This document shows positions 42,137-50,653 of a stretch of DNA of 51,405 nucleotides, piece by piece (the stretch's first letter is position 1; every line of letters begins with the position of its first letter). The DNA comes from Verrucomicrobiaceae bacterium (GTDB lineage Bacteria; Verrucomicrobiota; Verrucomicrobiia; Verrucomicrobiales; Verrucomicrobiaceae): assembly GCA_027487315.1 (NCBI GenBank), contig JAIYDW010000218.1, positions 1-51,405 of the forward strand, given 5' to 3'. A program made the position numbers and the translations under genes. The notes under the pieces were generated by a model that saw nothing but the letters and a program-made list of their open reading frames with translations, was not told the origin of the DNA and searched no databases.

Positions 42137-44014
42137 TCACCGCATCCGAAACAACTGCACCGAATACTGACTCTCCTCCTGCCCAAAATAAGTCGCCACC
42201 TTCTCAAACACCGTCTCATCTTCCACCGCCTTCACCAGGCCCGCATTGTAATTCACCGCCACCCCGCGGTGCGAAAAACACACATACAGCGGCCTGCCCT
42301 CCGCTCGCGCCTGCCCTTTCAACTCCTCCAAGTTCGCCTCATCCCGAATCGTCACCACCTCCGGATGATACAACCCACTGTTGCACCAAAACGCCCCCAA
42401 AATCGGCCTCGGCTCCGTCTTCCCCACCCCCGGATACACCGCCCCCAACGCCTCCACCACCGGCTCCCGCTCATGCTGCTTCGGCAGCGTCCGCAGGGCC
42501 CACGCCACCCGCCCCGGCACCAGCAACGCCACTCCCAACAACACCGGCCCCAGCAACCGCTTCCGCTCTGTCAACTTCACCCAACTCGCCGTCATCGCCA
42601 GCACCACCCACGGCACCCCGTGCAGCACATACCAGTGATTCATAAAATTCCCCTTCCTCGCCATCAACGCCCAAGCCAACCCAATCGATACCGGCGCCGC
42701 CCAAGCCATCACCCGCCAAACCCCACCCTCCCGCCACATCGCCCTCACCCCAAACCCCATGAACCCCAGCCACAAAATCAATGGCACCCACCAGCTCCCC
42801 CTCATCCATCGCCCCACCGCCTGATTCACCGGATTCTCCGGGTCCCAATCAATCCACCGAGTCCCCGCCACCAAATACCCCGCCACATCCTTCCACCAAA
42901 TGAGACCCATCTCCCCTCGAATGCTGTGATGCTCCTCCAGCACCTTCAACAAGGGCGGAATCATCGGCCACAGCAACACCAAACCCACCATCGCCGCACC
43001 CAAACTCGCCACCATCGGCCGCGCCAGCAAACTCCAGTCCCCCGACCGCTTCCCCCTCATCCCCTGATGCCAAAGCAGTCCCGCCGAAAAGCACACCAAA
43101 AAATACACACTCCCCAAAAACGAAACCGCGCACACAAACAATCCCACAGCATAGCCACCCCAGTCCCGCCATCGCCCGCTCGCCATCGCCCGATCCGCAA
43201 ACCACAGTATCAAGGCAATCCCCAGCAGCATAAACGAATACCCACGCGCCTCTGTCGAATACCGCACGAACCACGGATGCACCGCAGCCAAAACCATCAC
43301 CCCCAGCATCCCCGTCACCCCCCAACGCCGCCGCGCCAGCACCCCCAGCACACCGATCATCGCCAAACCCGCCAGCAATGCCGGCAGCCTAACAGCGCAC
43401 TCCGTCACCTCACCCTTCACCCGCCACCCCGCCTTCTCCGCCACTTCCAGGCATCCCCGCGCCGCCAGCGAAAACAACTGCGAATTGTTCCCCGCTCCAT
43501 TCCAAAACAAAGTCTCCCCCCATCTCGGCACATCCAGCTTCATCTCCCCACCCTTCTGCTGCCAGGCCCCCGAGAACAAACGCGCGTAGTTATGCGCCTC
43601 ATCATTGTACAAACTCAGCCCCAACCTCGGCCCCCGCAACCCCACCGCGACTCCCAAAATCAAAACCACCATCACCATCCCCGCCGTCCCCAAACGCGCC
43701 CCCCTTCCCTTTTCCTTCTCCTCTTTCACTTCCCCCCTCGGCATCGCCCACCACCTCACCGTCACCAAAAGCCCCGCTAACAAAATCGCATCCACCACCA
43801 GAGCCTTCCAAACCAATCCCAACGCCACCAACTCCGCCCGCAACGACAATCCCCTCGCCACAAACCGCTCCGCCGCCTCCGGCCAATCCACCCGATATTT
43901 CACCACCCAAAACACCACCAACCCCAGCAATCCCCCCACCACCAGCACCGCCCTCATCGCCTCCATCCGCGCCCGTCCCTCGACCGGCAGCCACAAGTTC
44001 AAAAGGCGTTTCAT
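42137..44014 (-). CDS. GT39/ArnT-like integral membrane glycosyltransferase
   Basis: The 625-aa product from the ATG at 44014 (a start at 44071 would overlap the next gene) has many hydrophobic helices. The first periplasmic loop holds LSLYNDEAHNYARLF, the D-E catalytic motif of the GT39/PMT/ArnT superfamily, which use polyprenyl-phosphate sugars. A soluble C-terminal segment (residues about 500-625) ends the protein. It sits 7 bases downstream of a GT2 gene that probably makes the polyprenyl-phosphate sugar donor, a common pairing. Confidence 0.85.
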   Translation of the reverse strand: MKRLLNLWLPVEGRARMEAMRAVLVVGGLLGLVVFWVVKYRVDWPEAAERFVARGLSLRAELVALGLVWKALVVDAILLAGLLVTVRWWAMPRGEVKEEKEKGRGARLGTAGMVMVVLILGVAVGLRGPRLGLSLYNDEAHNYARLFSGAWQQKGGEMKLDVPRWGETLFWNGAGNNSQLFSLAARGCLEVAEKAGWRVKGEVTECAVRLPALLAGLAMIGVLGVLARRRWGVTGMLGVMVLAAVHPWFVRYSTEARGYSFMLLGIALILWFADRAMASGRWRDWGGYAVGLFVCAVSFLGSVYFLVCFSAGLLWHQGMRGKRSGDWSLLARPMVASLGAAMVGLVLLWPMIPPLLKVLEEHHSIRGEMGLIWWKDVAGYLVAGTRWIDWDPENPVNQAVGRWMRGSWWVPLILWLGFMGFGVRAMWREGGVWRVMAWAAPVSIGLAWALMARKGNFMNHWYVLHGVPWVVLAMTASWVKLTERKRLLGPVLLGVALLVPGRVAWALRTLPKQHEREPVVEALGAVYPGVGKTEPRPILGAFWCNSGLYHPEVVTIRDEANLEELKGQARAEGRPLYVCFSHRGVAVNYNAGLVKAVEDETVFEKVATYFGQEESQYSVQLFRMR

Positions 44015-44021
44015 GAAGGCA

Positions 44022-44792
44022 TCACGACTCTTCAGGCATCCCGCCCACCGTCGGCCGCACTCCCTTCCCACTCAACCTCCGCCCAATTCGCCAAACCAAG
44101 TGCTGCCCAGACAACTTCAAACACTGAAACCCATAACGCACCGCCTTCGAAAACGGAATCGAACTGCTCTCCTCCTCGTACACTGTCGGACACGTCACCT
44201 CGCAGGTCGGAAACCCTCCCCTCAGCGCCGCCACAAACATCTGGTTGTCGAAAATGAAGTCGTTCCTCAACGCATGAAAATCCACCTTCTCCAACAGCTT
44301 CCGGGAATACGCCCGATACCCCGTGTGATACTCCGTGTGGTGCGTTCCCAACGCCAAATCCATCACCATCGTCAGCCCCCAATTCGCCAAATACCGCCAA
44401 ATCGGCATCCCCCCGCTCAGCGCTCCCTTACCCGATGTCCGCGACGCCAAACACACATCATAAAACCCCGTCGCCAGCATCGCCGCCATCGCCGGCACCA
44501 ACTTCGGCGTGTACTGGTAGTCCGGATGCAGCAAGATGATGATGTCCGCCCCCCGATCCACCGCCTCCTGCAGACACCGCTTCACATTGCCCCCATAATT
44601 CAAATTTTTCTCATTCCGCAGCGCCGTGATCCCAAGTTTTTGCGCCGCCTCAAACGTCCCATCCTTCGAACAGTCATCCACCAAAATGATCTCATCCACA
44701 ATGTCACGTGACAGATCCGCCACGGTTTTGCCCACCGTCTTCTCGGCGTAATACGCCGGCATTGTCACCACCACTCGTTTGCCTTCAATCAT
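44022..44792 (-). CDS. Family 2 glycosyltransferase (polyprenyl-phosphate type)
   Basis: The 256-aa GT-A fold protein from the ATG at 44792 (a TTG at 44831 is possible) has RVVVTMPAYYAEKTVGKTV, then VDEIILVDDCSKDGT with the first Asp pair, NYGGNVKRCLQEA, and the donor-site motif LHPDYQY (DxD-like DPD/D-Y). This is similar to dolichol-phosphate mannose synthases. There is no C-terminal membrane anchor. It likely makes a polyprenyl-phosphate sugar for the adjacent GT39-like enzyme. Confidence 0.88.
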   Translation of the reverse strand: MIEGKRVVVTMPAYYAEKTVGKTVADLSRDIVDEIILVDDCSKDGTFEAAQKLGITALRNEKNLNYGGNVKRCLQEAVDRGADIIILLHPDYQYTPKLVPAMAAMLATGFYDVCLASRTSGKGALSGGMPIWRYLANWGLTMVMDLALGTHHTEYHTGYRAYSRKLLEKVDFHALRNDFIFDNQMFVAALRGGFPTCEVTCPTVYEEESSSIPFSKAVRYGFQCLKLSGQHLVWRIGRRLSGKGVRPTVGGMPEES

Positions 44793-44862
44793 AGGTACCG
44801 CTTTTCTAACGGCATCACCCCAAGGAATCAAGCCCCGGAAAACATCACCTCCCCGTGCAGCG

Positions 44863-46059
44863 TCAGTCTCTCGCTGCTGCCACCCCTAGACCACCCCGCA
44901 TCCGCTCCCGCAGCGCCAAGGCCGCCTCCAGCGCCAGTCCCTGCTTCGGCTCCACATCCGCCCACGTCAAAGTCTGCCCCTTCTCCACGTTTCTCACAAT
45001 CCTCGATCCATCCAGCAGCCCAATCGGCACCGCATCCGGCACCTCTGCAGCCATCGCAGCTTCACCTCTCACCAAATACCCGCCCGCCGCGCGCTCCACC
45101 AACTGCCCCGCCCGAAGCGCCTGCTTCGCCACCGTCGCGACCACCACCTTCGGCATCGTCGAATTATTCATCAAAGGCCCCTTCCCTGCCACCACCCTCC
45201 GCAGCGTCTTGATCATCTCCAGATGACACAGGTGATACCCTCTCAAAAGCGTGTAATACGGCCCGTCCCCCAACTTCAAATACCGCAGCACCTCCGGCCT
45301 CTCATACGGATGCTCAGCCACCACAAAAACCCCCGCCGGCAAGGTCCGGTTCAACACATAATCACTCAACGCCACCCCTCTAGCCTTCGCCAACCGCCCC
45401 AATTCCGCCCCGGCAATCTCCAACGGCAGCGTCTCCACCCCCGTCATCCCGCGACACGCCACTTCCGCCCCAAAATGATTCGCCACCAGCACCTGCTCCA
45501 TCTGCATCTTCGTCCCATCCGTGAAACTGATCGTCTGCTCCACACTGATCCCATTCTTCTTCGACCAATACTCCATCTCCTCCTCTGTCGGATAATGGTT
45601 CAAATACCCTTTGATGTTGCCGTAAACGATCGGCTTGAACCCCATCGCGCTCACATCCTCCACATGCGCCGCCAATGACCCCGGTTGATCCCCCTCCGCC
45701 TCGGTCAAATACCCCCGATCCGCAAAATAAGACCCCACCGTCACATGAAACTCGGTCCCCATCGTCACCACCGGCTTGCCCGCCTTCATCGCCAAATCCA
45801 CCACTTCCGCCCCCCGCCACACGTCCCCGGAACTCTCCACCACAATATCTGAAGTCTCCACCAACTCCTCCATCGACCGGGTCAACAATTCCGGATCCAC
45901 CGATTCCACCTCCCGAGTCTCCCGCCGGGTGAACACTTTCCCCAGCTCAAAATCATCCGAGTTCGCCAACGCCACCAACAATCCCCTCGCGATAAATCCC
46001 GTCCCGCTCACGCCAACCTTCACTTGATGGTCCGGAGCCGTGAACGGTGAATAAGTCAT
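44863..46059 (-). CDS. NAD(P)-binding oxidoreductase with SAF-like C-domain
   Basis: The 398-aa protein begins with a Rossmann fold (VKVGVSGTGFIARGLLVALA; GxGxxA-type). A homoserine-dehydrogenase-like central region follows (IVVESSGDVWRGAE, VVTMGTEFHV). The C-terminal part (residues about 330-398, ending LTWADVEPKQG) resembles the SAF domain found in flagellar FlgA-like and sialic-acid-synthase-like proteins. Similar oxidoreductase-SAF proteins appear in surface-sugar clusters; substrate unknown. It is the upstream member of the minus-strand glycan group. Confidence 0.78.
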   Translation of the reverse strand: MTYSPFTAPDHQVKVGVSGTGFIARGLLVALANSDDFELGKVFTRRETREVESVDPELLTRSMEELVETSDIVVESSGDVWRGAEVVDLAMKAGKPVVTMGTEFHVTVGSYFADRGYLTEAEGDQPGSLAAHVEDVSAMGFKPIVYGNIKGYLNHYPTEEEMEYWSKKNGISVEQTISFTDGTKMQMEQVLVANHFGAEVACRGMTGVETLPLEIAGAELGRLAKARGVALSDYVLNRTLPAGVFVVAEHPYERPEVLRYLKLGDGPYYTLLRGYHLCHLEMIKTLRRVVAGKGPLMNNSTMPKVVVATVAKQALRAGQLVERAAGGYLVRGEAAMAAEVPDAVPIGLLDGSRIVRNVEKGQTLTWADVEPKQGLALEAALALRERMRGGLGVAAARD

Positions 46060-46184
46060 GCTCTTCTTAATGTTGAAAACGGACTGAACTCATTCCAGCC
46101 TCCCTTTGCTTTCGCAGACTTCGGCCACAGCACAAATTCAAAATTCCGAAGCGTCTAACTCGCACTAAACTAAGAATTAATATC

Positions 46185-46199
46185 TCCAAATAGTTTGGA
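46185..46199. promoter_or_regulatory. Short palindrome in AT-rich gap upstream of the oxidoreductase gene
   Basis: TCCAAA-TAG-TTTGGA lies in the 162-bp gap 46060-46221, which is the most AT-rich stretch of the window's right half (for example AAGAATTAATATCT). It is about 130 bp upstream of the oxidoreductase start and next to the 3' end of the acyltransferase gene, so it may be a terminator stem or an operator; no T-run decides it. Confidence 0.35.
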
Positions 46200-46221
46200 T
46201 TTACAAAATATCAAGCCTTTT

Positions 46222-47388
46222 TCACAACCTCAGGAATGCCCGCTGCCGATACAACCAGAAACACAGTAGCCATAGCACCGCCAGCACCCCGCACTTCTCC
46301 ACCACCGGCCCCCAAAAGCCCGACGTCCACCCATCCGGCAGGTGCGCCTTCAAGGCCCCGCTCATCCAACCACGACTCAGCGAACTCATCACATAAATGA
46401 AAATCGAGTTCATCCCCACCACCACCAGCGGAAAAACCAACTTCCGCCACCCCCACACCTCCACCACCCAGTAAAACGCCGCCAGCATCAGCAACACCCA
46501 CCCCCCCGAAAACAACACCCACGACGGCGTCCAAATCCGCTTCACCACCGGACACACAAACAACCCCAGCATCGTCCCCAAAAACAAACAAATAACCCCC
46601 GCCCCAACCAGCAAACCCGCCTTCATCGCCATCGACTTCCGGCTTCGCGCCAAAAACCGGCTCGTCAAAGACCCTCCCAGCATCGTCGCCAGCGCCGGCA
46701 CAAAATTCAGCGTCTGGTAGCCCCCAGTATTGAATTCAAAGGTTTCCGACCTCGGAAACAGATTCAAAAACCACCGGTCAAACTCACCCGCCGCATTCGC
46801 ATGCATATTCCAGTGCGCCATCACCCCACCCAGCAAATCCTCTGATTTCACCTTCCACGCAGCCCAATCAAACCCCTCCGCCGGCAGCGGATACTGATAA
46901 AAATAGATCCAATACCCCACCAAAATCACCAAAATCGCACTCACCTCCATCTCCGGCCCCATCCGCCACAGCATCACCAGAAAAAAATACCCCAGCCCAA
47001 TCTGCGCCAACACATTCGTGAACACCCAGTTCGTCATCGCATCCGCCGACCTCGTCGAAAGCACCACCGCCAGCAGCACCAAAAGCACCGCTCGCGAAAG
47101 CGCATGCCACCCCATCGAAAGCACCCCATCCCCACGCTCCTGCCGCTTCCAGTAACTCAGCGGCACCGCCATCCCCACCATGAACATGAACGCCGGCTGA
47201 ATCAAATCCCACGGCGAACACCCCACCCACGGCACATGCGACACCAACCACGACGACTTCTCCCACAGCGTCCCCGGATTCGCCTTCCCCAGCTCCGCCA
47301 GCCCAAATCCCGCCGACGCCATCATCAGCATGATGAATCCCCGGAAAGCATCCAGGGACAGAAGACGGGCAGGCGGCGCGGAAGTCAT
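46222..47388 (-). CDS. DUF5009/HGSNAT-like polytopic acyltransferase
   Basis: The 388-aa protein from the ATG at 47388 (a TTG at 47409 is less likely) begins LLSLDAFRGFIMLMM, the family signature 'R-x-x-S-L-D-x-x-R-G'. It has about ten hydrophobic helices (for example IQPAFMFMVGMAVPL) and belongs to the heparan-alpha-glucosaminide N-acetyltransferase / DUF5009 group. Human HGSNAT transfers acetyl across the lysosomal membrane; bacterial members are thought to modify surface or wall amino sugars. Divergent from lepA. Confidence 0.85.
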   Translation of the reverse strand: MTSAPPARLLSLDAFRGFIMLMMASAGFGLAELGKANPGTLWEKSSWLVSHVPWVGCSPWDLIQPAFMFMVGMAVPLSYWKRQERGDGVLSMGWHALSRAVLLVLLAVVLSTRSADAMTNWVFTNVLAQIGLGYFFLVMLWRMGPEMEVSAILVILVGYWIYFYQYPLPAEGFDWAAWKVKSEDLLGGVMAHWNMHANAAGEFDRWFLNLFPRSETFEFNTGGYQTLNFVPALATMLGGSLTSRFLARSRKSMAMKAGLLVGAGVICLFLGTMLGLFVCPVVKRIWTPSWVLFSGGWVLLMLAAFYWVVEVWGWRKLVFPLVVVGMNSIFIYVMSSLSRGWMSGALKAHLPDGWTSGFWGPVVEKCGVLAVLWLLCFWLYRQRAFLRL

Positions 47389-47525
47389 GGCCCTTTCAAA
47401 CGCCCCCAACAGCCTCAGCTTTTCCAGAAATCACCCCAGCCTCCCGCCGATTTCGAGTTTGCCCCCGCCCCGACCCCGCGCTACACATCCGGTTCCCCAG
47501 ACCACCGTCCCCTCCCCCCCACCGA

Positions 47526-49319
47526 ATGTCCGCAGAACTGACGCGCAATTTCTCCATCATCGCCCACATCGATCACGGCAAGACCACCTTGTCCGACCGC
47601 CTCCTGGAGTTCACCAACACCATCTCCAACCGGCAAAAGCAGGACCAGATGCTCGACTCCATGGACCTCGAACGCGAACGCGGCATCACCATCAAGGCCC
47701 ACCCCGTCACCATGGAGTACCCCGCCAAAGACGGCAAAATCTACAAACTCAATCTCCTCGATACCCCCGGCCACGTCGACTTCAGCTACGAAGTCTCCCG
47801 CTCCCTCGCCGCCTGCGAAGGCGCCCTCCTCCTCGTCGATGCCTCCCAGGGCGTCGAGGCTCAAACCGTTGCCAACCTCAACTTGGCGATGCAACAGGAC
47901 CTCTACGTCATCCCCGTCATCAACAAGGTCGACCTCCCCAACGCCGATGTCGAAAAAGCCAAACGCCAGCTCGAAGACATCCTCCAACTCTCCGCCGACG
48001 AAGCCGTCCCCGCCTCCGCCAAAATGGGCATCGGCATCGAAGAAATCCTCGAGTCCATCGTCCGCCTCGTCCCCCCTCCCACCGTCCCCGAAGACGGCTA
48101 CCTCCGCGCCTCCGTTTTCGACTCCGTCTTCGATGCCTATCGTGGCGTCGTCTCCTACGTCCGCGTCATGTCCGGCACCATCACCCGCGGCCAAAAAGTC
48201 CGCATGATGTCCACCGGCAACGACTACGAAATCAAAGATGTCGGCGTCTTCCGCCCCAAAATGACCCCCTGCGAGAAACTGGAACCCGGCGATGTCGGCT
48301 ACCTCATCGCCAACGTCAAAACCACGGCCGACGTCAAAATCGGCGACACCGTCACCGAGACCCGCCGCCCCGCCCCCGAAGCCCTCCCCGGCTTCAAAGA
48401 AATCCACCCCCTCGTCTTCTCCGGCATCTACCCCGTCTCCACTGACGACTTCGAATCTCTCAAAGCCGCCGTCGGCAAACTCCAGATCAACGACTCCGCC
48501 TTCACCTTCATGGCTGAAAGCTCCGCCGCCCTCGGCTTCGGCTTCCGCTGCGGCTTCCTCGGCCTCCTCCACATGGAAATCATCCAGGAGCGCCTGCGTC
48601 GGGAGTTCAACATGGACGTCATCTCCACCTACCCCTCCGTCATCTACGAAGTCCGCAAGACCGACGGCACCGAGCTCATGGTGGACAACCCCAGCTTCCT
48701 CCCTTCCGCCCAGACCATCGACGTCATCCGCGAACCCATCGTCAAAGTCTACATCATGATCCCCAACGAGTACATCGGGGACATCATGGGCCTCGTCATG
48801 GACAAACGTGGCTCCGTCGAAAACACCGAGACGCTCGACGACCGCCGCGTCATGATCCACTGCACCCTGCCGCTCAATGAAATCCTCGTCGACTTCAATG
48901 ACAAACTGAAGTCCCTCACCCGCGGCTACGGCAGCATGGACTACGAACACGCCGGTTACAAAGCCGACGAACTCGTCAAAATGGACATCCTCATTGCAGG
49001 CGACCCCATCGAAGCCTTCTCCTGCATTGTCCATCGCGGCAAAGCCGAATTCCGCGGCCGCGCCCTCTGCGCCAAACTCAAAGAAGTCATCCCCCAGCAA
49101 CTCTTCGTCGTCGCCATCCAGGCCGCCATCGGTGGCAAAATCATCGCCCGCGAGTCCATCTCCGCCCTCCGCAAAGACGTCACCGCCAAATGCTACGGCG
49201 GCGACATCACCCGGAAACGCAAACTCCTCGAAAAACAAAAAGAGGGCAAAAAGCGCATGAAAGCCATCGGCAAAGTCAACATCCCCCAGGAAGCCTTCAT
49301 CGAAGTCCTCAAAAGCTAA
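47526..49319 (+). CDS. lepA: Elongation factor 4 (LepA)
   Basis: This 597-aa GTPase matches LepA across its length: G1 AHIDHGKTT (residues 13-21), G2 RERGITIK, G3 DTPGHVDF, G4 NKVD, G5 SAKMGIG, and the LepA C-terminal end (GGDITRKRKLLEKQKEGKKRMK, core motif RKRKLLEKQKEGKKRMK). LepA acts on ribosomes as a back-translocase or initiation aid. Next to it is lepB, the classical lepA-lepB order. Confidence 0.97.
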   Translation: MSAELTRNFSIIAHIDHGKTTLSDRLLEFTNTISNRQKQDQMLDSMDLERERGITIKAHPVTMEYPAKDGKIYKLNLLDTPGHVDFSYEVSRSLAACEGALLLVDASQGVEAQTVANLNLAMQQDLYVIPVINKVDLPNADVEKAKRQLEDILQLSADEAVPASAKMGIGIEEILESIVRLVPPPTVPEDGYLRASVFDSVFDAYRGVVSYVRVMSGTITRGQKVRMMSTGNDYEIKDVGVFRPKMTPCEKLEPGDVGYLIANVKTTADVKIGDTVTETRRPAPEALPGFKEIHPLVFSGIYPVSTDDFESLKAAVGKLQINDSAFTFMAESSAALGFGFRCGFLGLLHMEIIQERLRREFNMDVISTYPSVIYEVRKTDGTELMVDNPSFLPSAQTIDVIREPIVKVYIMIPNEYIGDIMGLVMDKRGSVENTETLDDRRVMIHCTLPLNEILVDFNDKLKSLTRGYGSMDYEHAGYKADELVKMDILIAGDPIEAFSCIVHRGKAEFRGRALCAKLKEVIPQQLFVVAIQAAIGGKIIARESISALRKDVTAKCYGGDITRKRKLLEKQKEGKKRMKAIGKVNIPQEAFIEVLKS

Positions 49320-49340
49320 TCCCCTGCTCTCTCCGCTCAG

Positions 49341-49393
49341 TATCTCCCCATCTCCCATCTTCCATCTCCAATCTCCGGCGGCATAGCCGCCTC
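49341..49393 (+). repeat. ATCTCC/ATCTTCC repeat leader with GC hairpin (copy 1)
   Basis: The stretch has tandem C/T-rich units (TATCTCCCC, ATCTCCC, ATCTTCC, ATCTCCA, ATCTCC) ending in the hairpin GGCGGC-ATA-GCCGCC (49377-49391). It occupies the gap between lepA and lepB. A closely similar element precedes ileS. Confidence 0.7.
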
Positions 49394-49399
49394 CCACCC

Positions 49400-50602
49400 A
49401 TGTTCTTCCTCACCCCTCGCTACATCAAGCACGCCAAACTCCTCCACAAAGGCGTCACTCGATTCATCGACTACAAACGGGACATCCTCCCCCCCGCCAA
49501 GCTCGAAGAAATCACCGGCCTCCGCTCCGACTTGGAAGCCGCCATGAAGGCAAAGGACAAAGAAAAACTCACTGCCCTCAACGAGCAGATCAACAACGTC
49601 TGCCAGAACGCCCTCCCCAATCAGGTGCGCTCTGAGATCGCCGAAAACATCGAAGTCTTCTTCGTCGCCATCGTCATCGCCCTCGGCATCCGCGCCTACA
49701 TCGCCCAGCCCTTCAAAATCCCCACCGGCTCCATGCAGCCCACCCTCAACGGCCTCATCGTCGAGACCCGTGACGAACCCCTCAACGCCAACCTCTTCAC
49801 CCACGCCCTCGGCCTCTTCACCGGCAAAACCTACATCGACGTCACCTCCAACCACACCGGACGCCTCCGCCGCAACGACCCCATCACCGATCACAACCTC
49901 CTTGTCTGGTCCTACAGCAAACTCCACTTCGAAGACGGCCACAGCATCACCATCCAGGCCCCCTCACGCCAGCTCATCGACCCCAACGTCCAAAACCTCG
50001 GTCTCGCCCAGCACGTCGGCCTCCGCGTCAGCATGATCCCCGGCACCATCAGCCCCGATGGCAAACCCCACTACAACATCGTCGGCGAACCCCCAGTCGT
50101 CAAAGAAGGCCAGCTCATCGCCCGCGGCATCCTCAACTCCGGCGACCACGTCCTCGTCAACAAATTCGCCTACAACTTCCGCCAGCCCACCCGCGGCGAA
50201 GTCTTCGTCTTCATCACCAAAAACATCCGCGGCATCGAAGCCGGCATCCCCAAAGAACAGGGCTCCCAGCACTACATCAAACGCCTCGGCGGCGTCCCCG
50301 GCGACAAACTCCAGATCAAATCCCCCAACCTCTACCACAACGGCGAACTCGCCAAAGAACCCGGCTTCCAAAAAGTCATGTCCCAAAAGAATGGCTACCA
50401 GGGCTACGCCGATGCCGGCATCTTCTCCGGCCGCCAGCTCAACGAAATCACCCTCGGCGAAGATCAATACTTCGCCCTCGGCGACAACTCCTACAACTCA
50501 TCCGACTCCCGTGTCTGGGGCCACGTCCCCCAGCGCAACCTCGTCGGCCCCGCCCTCTTCTGCTACCTCCCCTTCACCTCCCACTGGGGCCCCATCCGTT
50601 AA
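49400..50602 (+). CDS. lepB: Signal peptidase I (LepB)
   Basis: The 400-aa product from the ATG at 49400 has a family S26 catalytic dyad: S111 in PTGSMQPTL and K294 in KRLGGVPGD. The later box GDNSYNSSDSRVWG is also present. The N-terminal 80 residues are polar, followed by one membrane segment (VFFVAIVIALGIRAYIA). A large insertion separates box B from box D, so it is longer than the 324-aa E. coli enzyme. It cleaves signal peptides at the outer face of the inner membrane. Confidence 0.95.
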   Translation: MFFLTPRYIKHAKLLHKGVTRFIDYKRDILPPAKLEEITGLRSDLEAAMKAKDKEKLTALNEQINNVCQNALPNQVRSEIAENIEVFFVAIVIALGIRAYIAQPFKIPTGSMQPTLNGLIVETRDEPLNANLFTHALGLFTGKTYIDVTSNHTGRLRRNDPITDHNLLVWSYSKLHFEDGHSITIQAPSRQLIDPNVQNLGLAQHVGLRVSMIPGTISPDGKPHYNIVGEPPVVKEGQLIARGILNSGDHVLVNKFAYNFRQPTRGEVFVFITKNIRGIEAGIPKEQGSQHYIKRLGGVPGDKLQIKSPNLYHNGELAKEPGFQKVMSQKNGYQGYADAGIFSGRQLNEITLGEDQYFALGDNSYNSSDSRVWGHVPQRNLVGPALFCYLPFTSHWGPIR

Positions 50603-50603
50603 T

Positions 50604-50650
50604 CCTATCTTCCATCTTCAATCTCCTATCTCCGGCGCCTAACGCCTCCT
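50604..50650 (+). repeat. ATCTCC/ATCTTCC repeat leader with GC hairpin (copy 2)
   Basis: Units CTATCTTCC, ATCTTCA, ATCTCCT and ATCTCC are followed by GGCG-CCTAA-CGCC (50634-50646). The layout and order match copy 1 before lepB. It fills the whole gap between lepB and ileS, so it could be a mobile intergenic element or a shared 5' UTR signal. Confidence 0.65.
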
Positions 50651-50653
50651 GCC

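Noticed and set aside
47481-49397. Long reverse-strand frame (638 codons) opposite lepA
   Set aside because: Same cause; lepA has all GTPase motifs on the plus strand.
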